From Homoserinimonas sp. OAct 916 (GTDB taxonomy: Bacteria > Actinomycetota > Actinomycetes > Actinomycetales > Microbacteriaceae), in the NCBI RefSeq assembly GCF_003260275.1, contig NZ_QJHB01000002.1:186001-250000 (forward strand): 64,000 bases of DNA. The letters are read 5' to 3'. The translations under genes were made by a program, and so were the position numbers. Shown here piece by piece: positions 1-9,490 of the stretch; within the stretch, counting starts at the first letter, position 1; each line of letters begins with the position of its first letter. The notes beneath the pieces were generated by a model. It worked only from the letters and a program-made list of their open reading frames with translations. It made no database searches and was not told the origin of the DNA.

Positions 1-53
1 GGGGCCTTCGGGCTCGAGTCTGTCACACCGTCACCGGCTGTCGGTTCGGTCAC
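1..53 (-). CDS. Start of an unidentified gene downstream of folC (partial)
   Basis: A minus-strand GTG at 53-51 overlaps the folC stop codon (GTGA) and opens a frame that runs off the left edge. Only 17 residues are visible ([17 protein letters not shown]), too few to identify the product. The GTGA overlap suggests translational coupling. In related actinobacteria a small membrane protein (DUF4233) often follows folC, which would fit, but that is inference from synteny and not visible here. Confidence 0.4.
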   Translation of the reverse strand, partial: MTEPTAGDGVTDSSPKA

Positions 54-1411
54 TGGGATCTCCAATTCTGGCGAGCGGCATACGCCATCGCGTCGCCGAC
101 GAGGGTAATCGACCCGGTCACGAGTGCTGCGCCGTTGGTGGTTTCGGCGGCGAGCTGGCGGCCACGGTCCAGCGCCGCATTCAGGTCGGGGATCGTTTCA
201 ACCCGGTTGGCGCCGGCGACGTCGGTCACGATCTTCGCCAACGTCTCGGCATCGACGGTTCGGTCGGACGGTGCAGTGGTGACGATGAAACGCGTGACGT
301 GCGCGTTGAGCAATTCGACGATACGGTGTGCGTCTTTGTCGGCGAGGATGCCCAACACGCACGTGATCTGGTCGAACGAGTAGAACGCATCCAGCGAATC
401 GTCGAGTGCTTGCGCGCTGCCCGGGTTGTGGGCGGCGTCAACCAACACAGTCGGATTCGTGCCGATGGTCTCGAGACGCCCGGGCGAGACCGCGCGGGCG
501 AGCCCTTCGGCCAGGATGTCGATCGAGATCGGCTGGCTGCCACCACCGATGAACGATTCCACAGCGGCGATCGCCACCGAGGCATTCTGGGCCTGGTGAC
601 GGCCGGCCAGGGGCAGCAGAAGGTCGGGGTACTGAGCGGCCAGGCCCTGCACAGTGATGCGCTGGCCGCCAGGGACGACCCGGCTGTCAATAACTCGAAA
701 CTCATCCCCCTCGGTCGCCATGGTCGACTCGGTCAGCTCGATCGCACGCTCGAGTTCGGCACGGGCCTCGGGAACCTGATGGGAGCTCACCACGCGGGCG
801 AGCGGTTTGATGATGCCCGATTTTGTGCGGGCGATCTCTGCCACGGTCGATCCGAGCCGTTTCGTGTGATCCAGCGAGATCGGCGTGAACACGGCCACCT
901 GGCCGTCTCCGACGTTGGTGGAATCCCACTCGCCGCCCATTCCGACCTCGATCACCGCGACGTCGACCGGGGCGTCGGCAAACGAGGCGAAAGCCAGGGC
1001 ACTGAGCAGTTCGAAGTAGGTGAGTGGGCTCTCTCCCGAGGTGGCCAGGTCGCGGTCGACCATCTGAACGTACGGCTTGATGTCAGACCAGTTGGCGGCC
1101 AGCGAACCATCGCTGATCGGCTCGCCGTCAATCATGATGCGCTCGTTGAAACGCACCAGGTGGGGGCTGGTGAACAATCCCACTCGCAATCCGTGCGCAC
1201 GCAGGATCGACTCGATGATGCGCGCCGTGCTGGTCTTGCCGTTGGTCCCGGTGATGTGGATGATCGGGTACAACCGCTGCGGGTCGCCGAGCACGTCGAG
1301 CAGCTGCCGGGTGGGCGCGAGCCTCGGCCTCGGAGCCCCCTCCCCCGTGCGGGTGAGCAACTCCTGGTAGACGGCGTCGCCCGCGATCCGGTTCTCGTCG
1401 GGTTCAGTCAT
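50..1411 (-). CDS. folC: Bifunctional folylpolyglutamate synthase / dihydrofolate synthase
   Basis: Cytosolic Mur-ligase-family enzyme that joins glutamate to dihydropteroate and extends the polyglutamate tail of folates. The ATP loop [10 protein letters not shown] lies near residues 54-63, and the family motifs [11 protein letters not shown] and [12 protein letters not shown] follow. The length of 453 residues is normal. The frame stays open to 1507, but the ATG at 1411-1409 is chosen because GGAGGAG precedes it and it overlaps the ileS stop by 8 bases, so the two genes are probably translationally coupled. The C-terminal domain carries the expected [10 protein letters not shown] motif. It ends where the next partial gene begins. 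The assignment is secure. Confidence 0.95.
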   Translation of the reverse strand: MTEPDENRIAGDAVYQELLTRTGEGAPRPRLAPTRQLLDVLGDPQRLYPIIHITGTNGKTSTARIIESILRAHGLRVGLFTSPHLVRFNERIMIDGEPISDGSLAANWSDIKPYVQMVDRDLATSGESPLTYFELLSALAFASFADAPVDVAVIEVGMGGEWDSTNVGDGQVAVFTPISLDHTKRLGSTVAEIARTKSGIIKPLARVVSSHQVPEARAELERAIELTESTMATEGDEFRVIDSRVVPGGQRITVQGLAAQYPDLLLPLAGRHQAQNASVAIAAVESFIGGGSQPISIDILAEGLARAVSPGRLETIGTNPTVLVDAAHNPGSAQALDDSLDAFYSFDQITCVLGILADKDAHRIVELLNAHVTRFIVTTAPSDRTVDAETLAKIVTDVAGANRVETIPDLNAALDRGRQLAAETTNGAALVTGSITLVGDAMAYAARQNWRSQ

Positions 1412-4400
1412 GGTCTCCTCCGATCCGGCTGACGGCAACCTGGAAGCTGCCGGCGTTCGCGAATCTGTTCGCGGGGAACGACTGGATGTGGTCAGCGTGC
1501 ACAGCATCGGCTGCCCCGTCGCCGATCAGGAATGTGGTGGCCAGGGTTTCGGCGGCGATGTCGACCTCGGTCGCCTGCGCCAGCGCGCGGGCATCTGCCT
1601 CGTCACCGAAAACGAGTTCGAGACGGATGCGGTCGCCCACCTCGAACCCGGCAGCCTTGCGCGTGTCCTGCACCGCGCGGATCACATCGCGGGCAAGCCC
1701 CTCCGCCTCTAGCTCGGGGGTGGTCCGCGTGTCGAGCAGCAGAAACCCGTCGCCGGGCAACAGCGCCAATGAGACTCCGTCGCCCTCGCCCGGCTCGGTG
1801 GAGCCCGCCGAGAGCACGAGCTCGTATTCCCCCTCGGCGAGGGTGATGCCCCCGCAGGTCACGACGCCATCCTGTTCGCTCCAGTCGCCCGCGCGGGCGG
1901 CCTGGATCACCTTTTGCACGTCTTTGCCAAGCCTGGGGCCAGCGGCACGGGCGTTGACGGTGAGTTTCGAGGTGATGCCGTAGTCGGCCGCACTGGTGCC
2001 CGCCAGTTCGACGAATTCGACCTTCTTGATATTCAATTCATCGCGCAGGATCGACTCGAACGGGGCGAGGGCCGCCGTGTTGGCCGTCACCACGGTGAGC
2101 GTTGCCAGGGGCAGCCGCACGCGGCGGCCGGCCTTCTTGCGCAGCGACAGGGTGAGCGACGAGATGCTGCGGATGGAATCCATCGCTTCAACCAATTCGG
2201 CGTTCTGCGGGAAGTCGGACGGGTTCGGCCAGTCGGTCAGGTGAACGCTGCGACCACCGGTCAGGCCCTTCCAGATCTGCTCGCTGATCAGCGGCAGCAT
2301 GGGGGCTGCCAGTCGGGTGACGGTCTCCAGCACCGTGTACAAGGTGTCGAACGCCTCAGTCCCTGAGCCGTCTTCCCCGACATTCACCCAGAACCGGTCG
2401 CGCGAGCGACGCACATACCAATTGGTGAGCACGTCGGCGAAGTCGCGCAGGGTGGCGGCGGCTGTGGTGCTGTCGAGCCCGTCGTAGTCTGCGGCGAGCT
2501 TCTCGATCAGTTGGCGGGTCTTGGCCAGCAGGTAGCGGTCGAGTACGTCAGTCGAGTCGGTGCGCCACTCGGCCTCATAACCCTTGGGCCCCGACGTGTT
2601 GGCGTAGAGCGAGAAGAAGTACCACGTGTTCCAGAGCGGCAGCATCAGTTGCCTGGTGCTCTCCCGGATGCCCTCCTCGGTGACGATCAGGTTGCCACCG
2701 CGCAGCACGGATGAGCCCATCAGGAACCAGCGCATGGCGTCCGACCCGTCGCGGTCGAACACCTCGTTCACGTCGGGGTAGTTCTGAAGAGACTTGGACA
2801 TCTTCTGGCCGTCACTTCCGAGCACGATGCCGTGGCTGATCACCGATTTGAACGCCGGACGGTCGAACAGTGCGGTCGACAGCACGTGCTGCACGTAGAA
2901 CCAGCCACGAGTCTGGCCGATGTACTCGACGATGAAGTCTGCTGGATGGTGTGCCTCGAAGAACTCCTGGTTCTCGAACGGGTAGTGCACCTGGGCGTAG
3001 GGCATCGACCCGGAGTCAAACCACACGTCGAGCACATCGGGTATGCGGCGCATGGTCGATGTTCCACTGGGATCGTCGGGGTTCGGCCGGGTGAGTTCGT
3101 CGATGTGGGGCCGGTGCAGGTCGGTGGGGCGCACGCCGAAGTCGCGCTCGAGTTCATCGAGCGAACCGTACACGTCGATGCGGGGGTATTCGGGGTTGTC
3201 GCTCTTCCACACCGGGATGGGTGAACCCCAGTAGCGATTGCGGCTGATCGACCAATCGCGGGCATTCGCGATCCACTTGCCGAACTGGCCCTCTTTCACG
3301 TTCTCGGGAACCCAGGTGATCTCTTCGTTCAGCTCCACCATCCGGTCGCGAAACGCGGTCACCCTCACGAACCAACTGGAGACCGCCTTGTAGATGAGCG
3401 GGTTCCGGCAGCGCCAGCAGTGCGGGTAGGAGTGCTCGTAGCTGGCCTGGCGAACCAGGCGCCCGCCCGCGCGCAGCATCTGGGTGAGCGGCTTGTTGGC
3501 GGCGAAGACCTGCAGCCCGGCCACTTCAGACACCGGTTCGATGAAACGCCCACCCTCGTCGACCGAGATGATCACCGGGATGCCGGCCGCCTCACAGATC
3601 TTCTGGTCCTCTTCACCGTAGGCGGGTGCCTGGTGCACGATTCCGGTGCCGTCGACGGTGGTGACGTAGTCGGCGACCAGGATCTGCCAGGCGTTCTGGG
3701 TCTGCCACTTCTCGGTATCGGTGTAGTAGTCCCAAAGGGGCTCATACCGCACGCCGGCGAGGTCTGCACCGAACACCGTGCGAGAGACGGCGGATGTGGC
3801 CGCCTCTGTCGACTCGTAGCCGAGGTCTTTCGCGTAGGCGCCGAGCAGGTCGGCGGCGATCAGGTAGTCGGCAGCACCGGGCTCGGTGCCGTCACCCGCG
3901 CCGAGCGGACCGGCGGGCACCACTGCGTAGGAGATGTCTGGTCCGACGGCCAACGCAAGGTTGGTGGGAAGTGTCCATGGAGTGGTCGTCCAAGCGAGCG
4001 CACGCACGCCGGCGAGGCCGAGGGTCTCGGCCTGCTGGCCCACCAACGGAAACGTGACCGTGACGGTCTGATCCTGCACCATCTTGTAGACGTCGTCGTC
4101 CATGCGCAATTCGTGGTTCGACAGCGGTGTCTGGTCGCGCCAGCAGTATGGCAGCACGCGGTAGCCCTCGTAGGCCAGACCCTTGTCGTGCAACTGTTTG
4201 AACGCCCAGATCACCGACTCCATGTAGGTGATGTCGAGCGTCTTGTAGTCGTTGTCGAAGTCGACCCAGCGGGCCTGGCGGGTGACATACTCCTGCCATT
4301 CATGCGTGTACTTCAGCACCGAGTCGCGCACGACCTCATTGAATGCGCCGATCCCCATCGCTTCGATCTGGCTCTTGTCCGTGATGCCGAGCACGCGCTC

Positions 4401-4781
4401 GGCCTCCAACTCAGCGGGCAGACCGTGCGTGTCCCAGCCGAAACGGCGGTGCACCTGCTTGCCGCGCATCGTCTGGTACCTCGGAAACACGTCTTTCGCG
4501 TACCCGGTCAGCAGGTGGCCGTAGTGTGGCAGGCCGTTGGCGAACGGTGGGCCGTCGTAGAAGACCCACTCGGGGCATCCGTCTCGGTTGTCTATCGACT
4601 CCTGGAAGATTTCTTCCTTCTTCCAGAAGGCGAGGATGCCCTCTTCGAGTTTCGGAAAGCTGGGGTTCGGCGTGACGCCGCCAGCTGCGTGATCCTCTGC
4701 CTGGCCGGTCGCCGAATTTCCTGCCGCGTGTTCGGCTGAGTGGCCTGCGGTCTCATCCGCAGTGAATTTGGGGTACGTCAC
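1404..4781 (-). CDS. ileS: Isoleucyl-tRNA synthetase
   Basis: Class I aminoacyl-tRNA synthetase that charges tRNA-Ile. The HIGH motif appears as HYGH (residues 86-89) after PPFANGLP, and KMSKS lies near 659-663. At 1125 residues it matches the long, eukaryote-like type of IleRS, which is often associated with low mupirocin sensitivity (family knowledge, not testable here). The first 40 residues are a low-complexity extension rich in Ala, Gly and His. The start is GTG at 4781, with AGGAG 6 bases upstream. That ribosome-binding site is the likely control point of the T-box leader described separately. folC overlaps the 3' end. Confidence 0.97.
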   Translation of the reverse strand: MTYPKFTADETAGHSAEHAAGNSATGQAEDHAAGGVTPNPSFPKLEEGILAFWKKEEIFQESIDNRDGCPEWVFYDGPPFANGLPHYGHLLTGYAKDVFPRYQTMRGKQVHRRFGWDTHGLPAELEAERVLGITDKSQIEAMGIGAFNEVVRDSVLKYTHEWQEYVTRQARWVDFDNDYKTLDITYMESVIWAFKQLHDKGLAYEGYRVLPYCWRDQTPLSNHELRMDDDVYKMVQDQTVTVTFPLVGQQAETLGLAGVRALAWTTTPWTLPTNLALAVGPDISYAVVPAGPLGAGDGTEPGAADYLIAADLLGAYAKDLGYESTEAATSAVSRTVFGADLAGVRYEPLWDYYTDTEKWQTQNAWQILVADYVTTVDGTGIVHQAPAYGEEDQKICEAAGIPVIISVDEGGRFIEPVSEVAGLQVFAANKPLTQMLRAGGRLVRQASYEHSYPHCWRCRNPLIYKAVSSWFVRVTAFRDRMVELNEEITWVPENVKEGQFGKWIANARDWSISRNRYWGSPIPVWKSDNPEYPRIDVYGSLDELERDFGVRPTDLHRPHIDELTRPNPDDPSGTSTMRRIPDVLDVWFDSGSMPYAQVHYPFENQEFFEAHHPADFIVEYIGQTRGWFYVQHVLSTALFDRPAFKSVISHGIVLGSDGQKMSKSLQNYPDVNEVFDRDGSDAMRWFLMGSSVLRGGNLIVTEEGIRESTRQLMLPLWNTWYFFSLYANTSGPKGYEAEWRTDSTDVLDRYLLAKTRQLIEKLAADYDGLDSTTAAATLRDFADVLTNWYVRRSRDRFWVNVGEDGSGTEAFDTLYTVLETVTRLAAPMLPLISEQIWKGLTGGRSVHLTDWPNPSDFPQNAELVEAMDSIRSISSLTLSLRKKAGRRVRLPLATLTVVTANTAALAPFESILRDELNIKKVEFVELAGTSAADYGITSKLTVNARAAGPRLGKDVQKVIQAARAGDWSEQDGVVTCGGITLAEGEYELVLSAGSTEPGEGDGVSLALLPGDGFLLLDTRTTPELEAEGLARDVIRAVQDTRKAAGFEVGDRIRLELVFGDEADARALAQATEVDIAAETLATTFLIGDGAADAVHADHIQSFPANRFANAGSFQVAVSRIGGDHD

Positions 4782-4786
4782 GTGGT

Positions 4787-5040
4787 CTCCTGGCTGGTCT
4801 TCTCACCTGACGAGGACGCTGCCGGTCTTACGACCCGCACCGCGGTACCACCCCGCTTGACGTTGCCCGGTCATCCGGTTCACGCCCGCTTGTTCTTTGG
4901 CTGTGACGGGCCAGACCCGTTCGGTTCTACTGGGCAGTCATCTGCGGGTTGAGGGATTGCGATGCAATCGTCTCAGAACCCGACATCAAACTGCTGTTCT
5001 TCCGAGCGCTCCCCGGTGATGACCGGATCAATGCGTGTGA
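4787..5040 (-). promoter_or_regulatory. T-box leader of ileS, ultrashort Stem I type, probably translational
   Basis: Read on the minus strand, the leader has a short Stem I with GGTCATCACC, placing the Ile codon ATC at 5020-5018 as specifier. It is followed by CGGAAGAAC, then the GTAGAACCGAACGGG stretch seen in actinobacterial ileS leaders, and then the T-box sequence TGGTACCGCG at 4850-4841, which binds the NCCA end of uncharged tRNA. Downstream, GCGTCCTCG at about 4820-4811 contains TCCT, complementary to the AGGA of the ileS ribosome-binding site (4791-4787). This fits control of translation initiation by sequestering the Shine-Dalgarno, as known for actinobacterial ileS. No U-rich terminator is present. 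Confidence 0.9.
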
Positions 5041-5080
5041 ACCTCCCATGGTATCTGCAGAACCTGTACAACGCACGACA

Positions 5081-5094
5081 CGCACGTTCGTGCG
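5081..5094. promoter_or_regulatory. 14-bp perfect palindrome between ileS leader and bioY
   Basis: CGCACGTTCGTGCG is an inverted repeat with arms CGCACG and CGTGCG around TT. It lies upstream of the T-box and about 100 bases before bioY, in the shared divergent promoter region. It could be an operator for either gene or only a small hairpin. It does not resemble a BioQ or BirA site that I can recognise. Confidence 0.25.
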
Positions 5095-5191
5095 ACTGCG
5101 TGCACGCCTTCGCCACCCCACCCTCTACGATGAATGCAGGCCGCCCGTGGCGGACCCCACTGTTGTATCCATCAGCTGAAAGGAGAGTCGC

Positions 5192-5791
5192 GTGTCGACC
5201 CTCGCCCTTACTCTTGGCCGCCCCACCCTCGCCGACCGCGTGTTTGCGCGCAGCCTCACCACAGACGTCGTTCTGATCGCATCGGGTGCGGCTGTCACCG
5301 CGGTGGCCGCGCAGTTGTTCGTTCCGCTGTGGCCGGTGCCGATCACCATGCAGACCCTCGCTGTGCTGCTGGTCGGCTCGACCCTCGGTGCCACTCGTGG
5401 CGCCCTGTCGATGGCGCTCTACGCCGTGCTCGGCCTGGTCGGTCTGCCGGTGTTCAGCGACTTCTCCTCGGGCGCCGGCGTTTTGTTCGGCTCGACCGGC
5501 GGCTACATCTTCGGCTTCATCATCGCTGCAGGTCTCACCGGTTGGCTGGCCCAGCGCAACTGGGACAAGAAGTTCCTCGGAGCAGCGCTCTCGTTCCTGG
5601 CCGGAACCGTGGTGATCTTCGCGCTCGGCATGATCGGGCTCTCGCTCGCCCTCTCGGCCAACCTGCAGCAGACACTGGAGTGGGGCCTGTACCCGTTCAT
5701 CATCGGTGGCATCATCAAGGCGGGAATCGCTGCCGCCCTGATCCCCGGCTCCTGGAAGCTCGCAGAGCGCATCAGCGCAAAGCGGAGCTGA
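5192..5791 (+). CDS. bioY: Biotin transporter BioY (ECF S component)
   Basis: Integral membrane substrate-binding subunit of an energy-coupling-factor biotin transporter. The family motif WPVPITMQTLAVLLVG (about residues 46-61) and the later GGYIFGFI motif are clear, and the 199-residue protein has about six hydrophobic segments. The start is GTG at 5192 with AAGGAG 7 bases upstream. No bioM/bioN energy-coupling genes lie next to it, so it must work alone or with shared ECF components encoded elsewhere. The next gene starts 19 bases downstream. Confidence 0.95.
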   Translation: MSTLALTLGRPTLADRVFARSLTTDVVLIASGAAVTAVAAQLFVPLWPVPITMQTLAVLLVGSTLGATRGALSMALYAVLGLVGLPVFSDFSSGAGVLFGSTGGYIFGFIIAAGLTGWLAQRNWDKKFLGAALSFLAGTVVIFALGMIGLSLALSANLQQTLEWGLYPFIIGGIIKAGIAAALIPGSWKLAERISAKRS

Positions 5792-5810
5792 GAATTCACG
5801 GCTCGCTGTT

Positions 5811-7217
5811 GTGAGCGGTACTGACGCCGCCGAAGGGGTCTACGCACGGGCTCTGCACGATGCGGGGTTTCTTGCGCGGGTTCGAGCGGCGTACACCGGG
5901 CGACATAACGTGCTGGATGCGCTCTGGTGGCTTTCTCGGCCGTTGGATGCCGGCCCGAGCGGCGCGCCGGCGCCACAGGTGCTCGTGCAGGAGTTGCAGC
6001 GTCGGGTGTATTCGGCCGACGCCGACCCTGCGGTGACCGCCGACGAGGGCCGACGGTTGCGCGCGGCCCTGCACGCAGTCGAGACCGACCGGCGGGCGAT
6101 CGACGCCGCAATCGAGGCCGCCTCGACGGAGGTTCAGAATGCTGCGCCCGTCGACGCCCAATGGTTCGATCATCCGCAACCGGCTCGCTCGGCGGGAGAG
6201 GCCACTAAGGGTGACATCGTCGGACAGCCACACTCCCGCAACACCTCCGGGGGACCAGACCAGGCCGACCACCCTCAACCTCAGCCACAACCTGAAGAAC
6301 AGCCCAGCGGTGCAGCGCGACGGGGCACCATGTTGGTCGCGATCGGCGCCATCCTGGCCATGGTGGCAGGGGGTGCGGTGGGTGCCCAATGGCCCTCGTG
6401 GAGTCAGGCCCTCAGTCTGACCGGTAACGAGCCCGTGAGCGTCGCACCCTCGGTGCCGCCCGCAGCGGTCGAGGCCCACTTCGACACCATCCAGGTTGCG
6501 AGCATCGACACGCCCCAGACGTCGCTACCCGATTTCTTCGACCCCGCCTCGCTGCGACTGCTCACGACAGCAGAGTTCTCCAGTGACTCCGCCGCCAGTT
6601 CGCCTTCGGCGGATCACTCCCAGATCTTCGCGGCCCGGTCGACCTCGGGGTTGACCTGTCTGGTGGCCGTGCCGCCCGAAGCCGGTTACGCCTCCAGTTG
6701 TGTCGTCGACTCCGAGTTTCCGCCGTCGGGCCTGTCCGTGTACTGGGTGGTGCAGGACTCAGCCTCCGGGTCGGCGCCCAGGCTCCTCAACTGGTCGGCC
6801 ACCTGGTCTGTCTATGGCGAGATCACCAACACGGGTCACACAGTTTCCGGGCAGGAGATCGATGTGGTTCCGGCCGTCGCACCCGACCCCGGAGAGGATG
6901 AGATCGCCCGGCTTGTGTACGACCGGTCGAACACCAGCAAACCGGCGAGCGCCGTCGTTCCGGATGGCACCGACGGGTTCATCATCACCGGTGCGTGTGG
7001 TTCTGGACGTTCAGCAACGACCGTCCGGTACCAGGTCAGCACCGGGGTGGGCACAGACACTCCCCTTTTCAGCGGCACGTTCAACTGCAACCAGGGGCCA
7101 GACACGAACGTCATTACGAGCCTCGGGTATGACGGCATGGTCGTGCGCGTGGCCTTCATCGGCGATCTCAGTTCCGTGTCATCTGCCTATGTGGTACTGA
7201 GCAGGTACGTCGAATGA
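5811..7217 (+). CDS. Single-span membrane protein of unknown function, paralogue A
   Basis: I do not recognise a named family. The 468-residue protein has three parts. A soluble N-terminal domain (about residues 10-110) contains RVRAAYTGRHNVLDALWW and PQVLVQELQRRVYSAD. A Pro/Gln-rich linker follows, then one membrane span near residues 172-193 (VAIGAILAMVAGGAVGA). The C-terminal domain of about 270 residues is presumably outside the cell and has paired cysteines (GACGSG, FNCNQ) and the ending AYVVLSRYVE. The arginine-rich AARRG before the span supports an N-in orientation. The next gene is a clear paralogue that overlaps it by ATGA. The GTG start at 5811 has no strong ribosome-binding site and could be coupled to bioY. 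Confidence 0.75.
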   Translation: MSGTDAAEGVYARALHDAGFLARVRAAYTGRHNVLDALWWLSRPLDAGPSGAPAPQVLVQELQRRVYSADADPAVTADEGRRLRAALHAVETDRRAIDAAIEAASTEVQNAAPVDAQWFDHPQPARSAGEATKGDIVGQPHSRNTSGGPDQADHPQPQPQPEEQPSGAARRGTMLVAIGAILAMVAGGAVGAQWPSWSQALSLTGNEPVSVAPSVPPAAVEAHFDTIQVASIDTPQTSLPDFFDPASLRLLTTAEFSSDSAASSPSADHSQIFAARSTSGLTCLVAVPPEAGYASSCVVDSEFPPSGLSVYWVVQDSASGSAPRLLNWSATWSVYGEITNTGHTVSGQEIDVVPAVAPDPGEDEIARLVYDRSNTSKPASAVVPDGTDGFIITGACGSGRSATTVRYQVSTGVGTDTPLFSGTFNCNQGPDTNVITSLGYDGMVVRVAFIGDLSSVSSAYVVLSRYVE

Positions 7218-8614
7218 GCCACACTCCCGCATCAGCGCACCCAGCCGGCGTGTTTGCACGCGCGCAGGCGGATGCGGAGTTCCTCGAACGCGTTCGCGCG
7301 GCGTATACCGGCCGGGCCGATGTGCTCGATGCGCTCTGGTGGCATGATCATCCGTTGGAGGTCGCGCCCAGCGGTGCCGAGGCCCCCCAGGTGCTCGTTC
7401 GAGAGCTTCAGCGCCTTGCTTACTCGGCCGACGTGGATCCGGCCGCTCACGCTGAGGCCACCTGCCGCCTGAGCGCTGCCCGCCAGGCAGTTGACGAAGA
7501 TCGCGCAGCCGTGGAACGGGCGATCAGCAGCGCCGACTTGCCAGCACGGGGCGCAGCGTCGAACATCAGCGAAGCCACGACTGGATCGGCCTTGGTTGAA
7601 AAGTCCGAGCAACGAGAACTCGGGCATCCGCAACTCCCCGAACGCGCAGCTCATGCGCAGACCGAGATTGCTCCTTCCTCAGCCGATACCGGCCCAGCCC
7701 CCCGTAGCCCGTCGACGGCGCCCGGAATCCACCGCAGAGGTCGCGCAGCGTGGATCGCCGGCGGCCTCTCAGCGGCCCTGATCGCGGGCCTTTTTCTGGG
7801 AACTCAGTGGGACGGCATCTCCGCTGGGCTGCCGTCGGCCAGCCCAGAACCCAGCGCCGACGCCTCAACACTCGGATTCGCTGCCATATTCGATCGCACC
7901 CAGAACCCGTACGTCGACCTGCCTCCGGTTGACCTGCCGATTGAGTTCAACGCAGAATCATCGGCCCGAGAACTGTTCCATGGTGAGGGCTCGAGTGTGT
8001 ATGCCGTGAGAACGAGGTTCGACAGCGTCTGCGTCGTTGCCATCCCACCCGAGCTGACCATCCAGGCGAGCTGCGTGCCGGCCAAAGAGTTTCCCCCATC
8101 AGGGCTGACCCTCAACTGGTCCAGCGATGCGGGCACACCACATCAGAGCGACCAGCTGCCCGAGATCTACGACTGGACCCTGACCTGGCTGCCCGACGGT
8201 ACGGTCGAACCGGCGCTCACTGTTCGTGCGCAGGAGATCGGCCCGCTGGGTAGGGCTTTCGATCCGTTCCTCGCTCCCGCTGAGGACGAGTACGAACTGG
8301 CCCGGCTGATCCTGGCTGATCCGGCGACCTTTGAAGGTTCGGTCAGCGCCGTGGTCCCCGACGACGCAGATGGCGTGATGCTTCAGGCGGATTGCCGGAC
8401 GGGGGCCGTGCAGGGTTCACTCACCGTTGAGGTATCCACCGAGGCCTCCCCGACAGAGGTCCTTGCCGGCCAAGTGCTCAATTGCAATGAGGCGACCACC
8501 GGGCTGAGCATTGTCGAGCCTGGACTGGCGGGCAAGATGGTGCGGATTCGGCTGGTCGGGGATCTGACTCGGGTCAGCCACGCCTACGTCATTCTGTCGC
8601 GCTATAACGAATGA
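7214..8614 (+). CDS. Single-span membrane protein of unknown function, paralogue B
   Basis: This is a tandem paralogue of the preceding gene, with 466 residues and the same architecture. The N-terminal domain has RVRAAYTGRADVLDALWW and PSGAEAPQVLVRELQR, the linker is low-complexity, and one membrane span lies near residues 178-197. The outer domain ends in AYVILSRYNE. The pairs ADCRTG and LNCNE mirror the cysteine motifs of paralogue A, suggesting conserved disulfides outside the membrane. Its ATG overlaps the upstream TGA (ATGA), so both are made from one transcript. Similarity is strongest in the first 60 and last 40 residues and weak in the linker. The function is unknown. Coexpression suggests a heteromeric pair. 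Confidence 0.75.
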   Translation: MSHTPASAHPAGVFARAQADAEFLERVRAAYTGRADVLDALWWHDHPLEVAPSGAEAPQVLVRELQRLAYSADVDPAAHAEATCRLSAARQAVDEDRAAVERAISSADLPARGAASNISEATTGSALVEKSEQRELGHPQLPERAAHAQTEIAPSSADTGPAPRSPSTAPGIHRRGRAAWIAGGLSAALIAGLFLGTQWDGISAGLPSASPEPSADASTLGFAAIFDRTQNPYVDLPPVDLPIEFNAESSARELFHGEGSSVYAVRTRFDSVCVVAIPPELTIQASCVPAKEFPPSGLTLNWSSDAGTPHQSDQLPEIYDWTLTWLPDGTVEPALTVRAQEIGPLGRAFDPFLAPAEDEYELARLILADPATFEGSVSAVVPDDADGVMLQADCRTGAVQGSLTVEVSTEASPTEVLAGQVLNCNEATTGLSIVEPGLAGKMVRIRLVGDLTRVSHAYVILSRYNE

Positions 8615-8720
8615 TCGCGTGATCCAACCTCGGCCCCCGGACCCCTCGATAAGGTTCCGAGTGTCGGCGGCTCGTTCCGGGTGAATCGCGGGGCCGCTTG
8701 AGGGGTGCCGCTACGGTGGG

Positions 8721-9128
8721 ATGATGCAGAGAAACACCTGGCAGCGCGATGCGGTGCGCGAAGCCCTCGAGGAAGTTGATGGCTTCGTCAGCGCGCAAGG
8801 GCTGCACGCGAACCTCCTGGAGTCGGGTTCCCGCATCGGTCTCGCCACCGTATACCGAACCCTCACCCGACTCGCGGCCCTGGGTGAGGCCGACACCCTG
8901 CAGTCGCAGGACGGCGAGAACCTGTACCGGGCCTGCAGCACGGGTCATCATCACCATCTGATCTGCCGCTCCTGCGGACTCACGGTGGAGATCGGGGCGG
9001 ATGCCGTCGAGATTTGGGCGCAGAGGGTCGCCACCGAGAACGGCTTCACCGACCCGGCTCACGTCGTCGACGTCTTCGGTCTCTGCCCGGCCTGCACCGC
9101 TGCAGCTACCTCGACCGCCCACCCCTAA
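8721..9128 (+). CDS. Fur-family metal-dependent transcriptional regulator (Zur-like)
   Basis: A 135-residue repressor of the Fur/Zur type. The N-terminal winged helix includes SRIGLATVYRTLTRLAALGE, and the dimerisation domain has the TGHHHHLICRSCG metal-binding stretch and the second zinc pair CPAC near the C terminus. The His-rich motif and two CXXC pairs are typical of Zur-like members, but Fur, Nur or Mur cannot be told apart by eye. The start is ATGATG at 8721 or 8724. No zinc uptake genes are adjacent. The nearest possible target is the ABC importer promoter some 250 bases downstream, which carries a strong palindrome. Confidence 0.85.
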   Translation: MMQRNTWQRDAVREALEEVDGFVSAQGLHANLLESGSRIGLATVYRTLTRLAALGEADTLQSQDGENLYRACSTGHHHHLICRSCGLTVEIGADAVEIWAQRVATENGFTDPAHVVDVFGLCPACTAAATSTAHP

Positions 9129-9157
9129 TCCACCTCTCGCCCCTAATCCACCGCCCT
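9122..9157. repeat. 18-bp tandem duplication at the 3' end of the Fur-family gene
   Basis: CCCCTAATCCACC occurs at 9122-9134 and again at 9140-9152, an 18-bp unit repeated almost exactly twice across the stop codon. The duplication leaves the reading frame intact up to the first TAA. It is probably a small slippage duplication. Confidence 0.6.
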
Positions 9158-9194
9158 GCCGCAGCTCGCGCCTCCCCAATTCTCGATAAATAGC

Positions 9195-9259
9195 GGCCGC
9201 GCGGCAGTTGGCACGTGTCGCGCCCGTTCTAACAGCCGCGTTGCGTTCCACGTGGCGCA
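9195..9259 (+). repeat. Dispersed palindromic element, copy A (degenerate)
   Basis: One of three related 60-70 bp elements in the window. This copy contains GCGGCAGTTGGCACG, then CGCCCGTTCTAACAGCCGCG, then TTGCGTTCCACGTGGCGC. Its outer arms pair only imperfectly, unlike copies B and C. It lies in the 362-bp gap between the Fur-family gene and the ABC importer, where the only other signals I see are the 18-bp duplication and the palindromic promoter at 9374-9400. Confidence 0.7.
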
Positions 9260-9373
9260 ACCGTGAAGCTGGCGGTTCGGGGCGCCAACTCCCGGTCGGA
9301 TCATTCCATACCGGGGCAGCGCGGGCTCGCCGATTGACCCCTGACCTGCGGGTCGGTTCGGCACACGATATAG

Positions 9374-9400
9374 TTGTTGGGCTGAGTCCAACAATAAACT
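9374..9400 (+). promoter_or_regulatory. Palindromic operator overlapping the ABC importer promoter
   Basis: TTGTTGG at 9374-9380 and CCAACAA at 9388-9394 form a 21-bp palindrome with only one mismatched pair around a central G (inner CT/AG also pair). A likely -10 box TAAACT follows directly at 9395-9400, so the palindrome covers the -35 and spacer region, the usual place for a repressor. The lipoprotein gene starts 90 bases downstream. The cognate regulator is not known. The Fur-family protein encoded just upstream is one candidate. Confidence 0.6.
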
Positions 9401-9490
9401 GGGCGGGTCTTTTGGACTCTTTCATCGGCGCCTCGACCAGCGCCCCGGCTTCACACGCGGGCATCACACCCCAACCACTAGGGAAACCCC

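Noticed and set aside
299-1432. Long plus-strand frame opposite folC; similar ones at 3420-4739, 15994-17517, 31502-32713, 38548-39789 and 45829-47223
   Set aside because: They lie antisense to clear enzyme or transporter genes, are rich in Arg, Gly, His and Ala, and show no family motifs; long antisense frames are expected in high-GC coding DNA.
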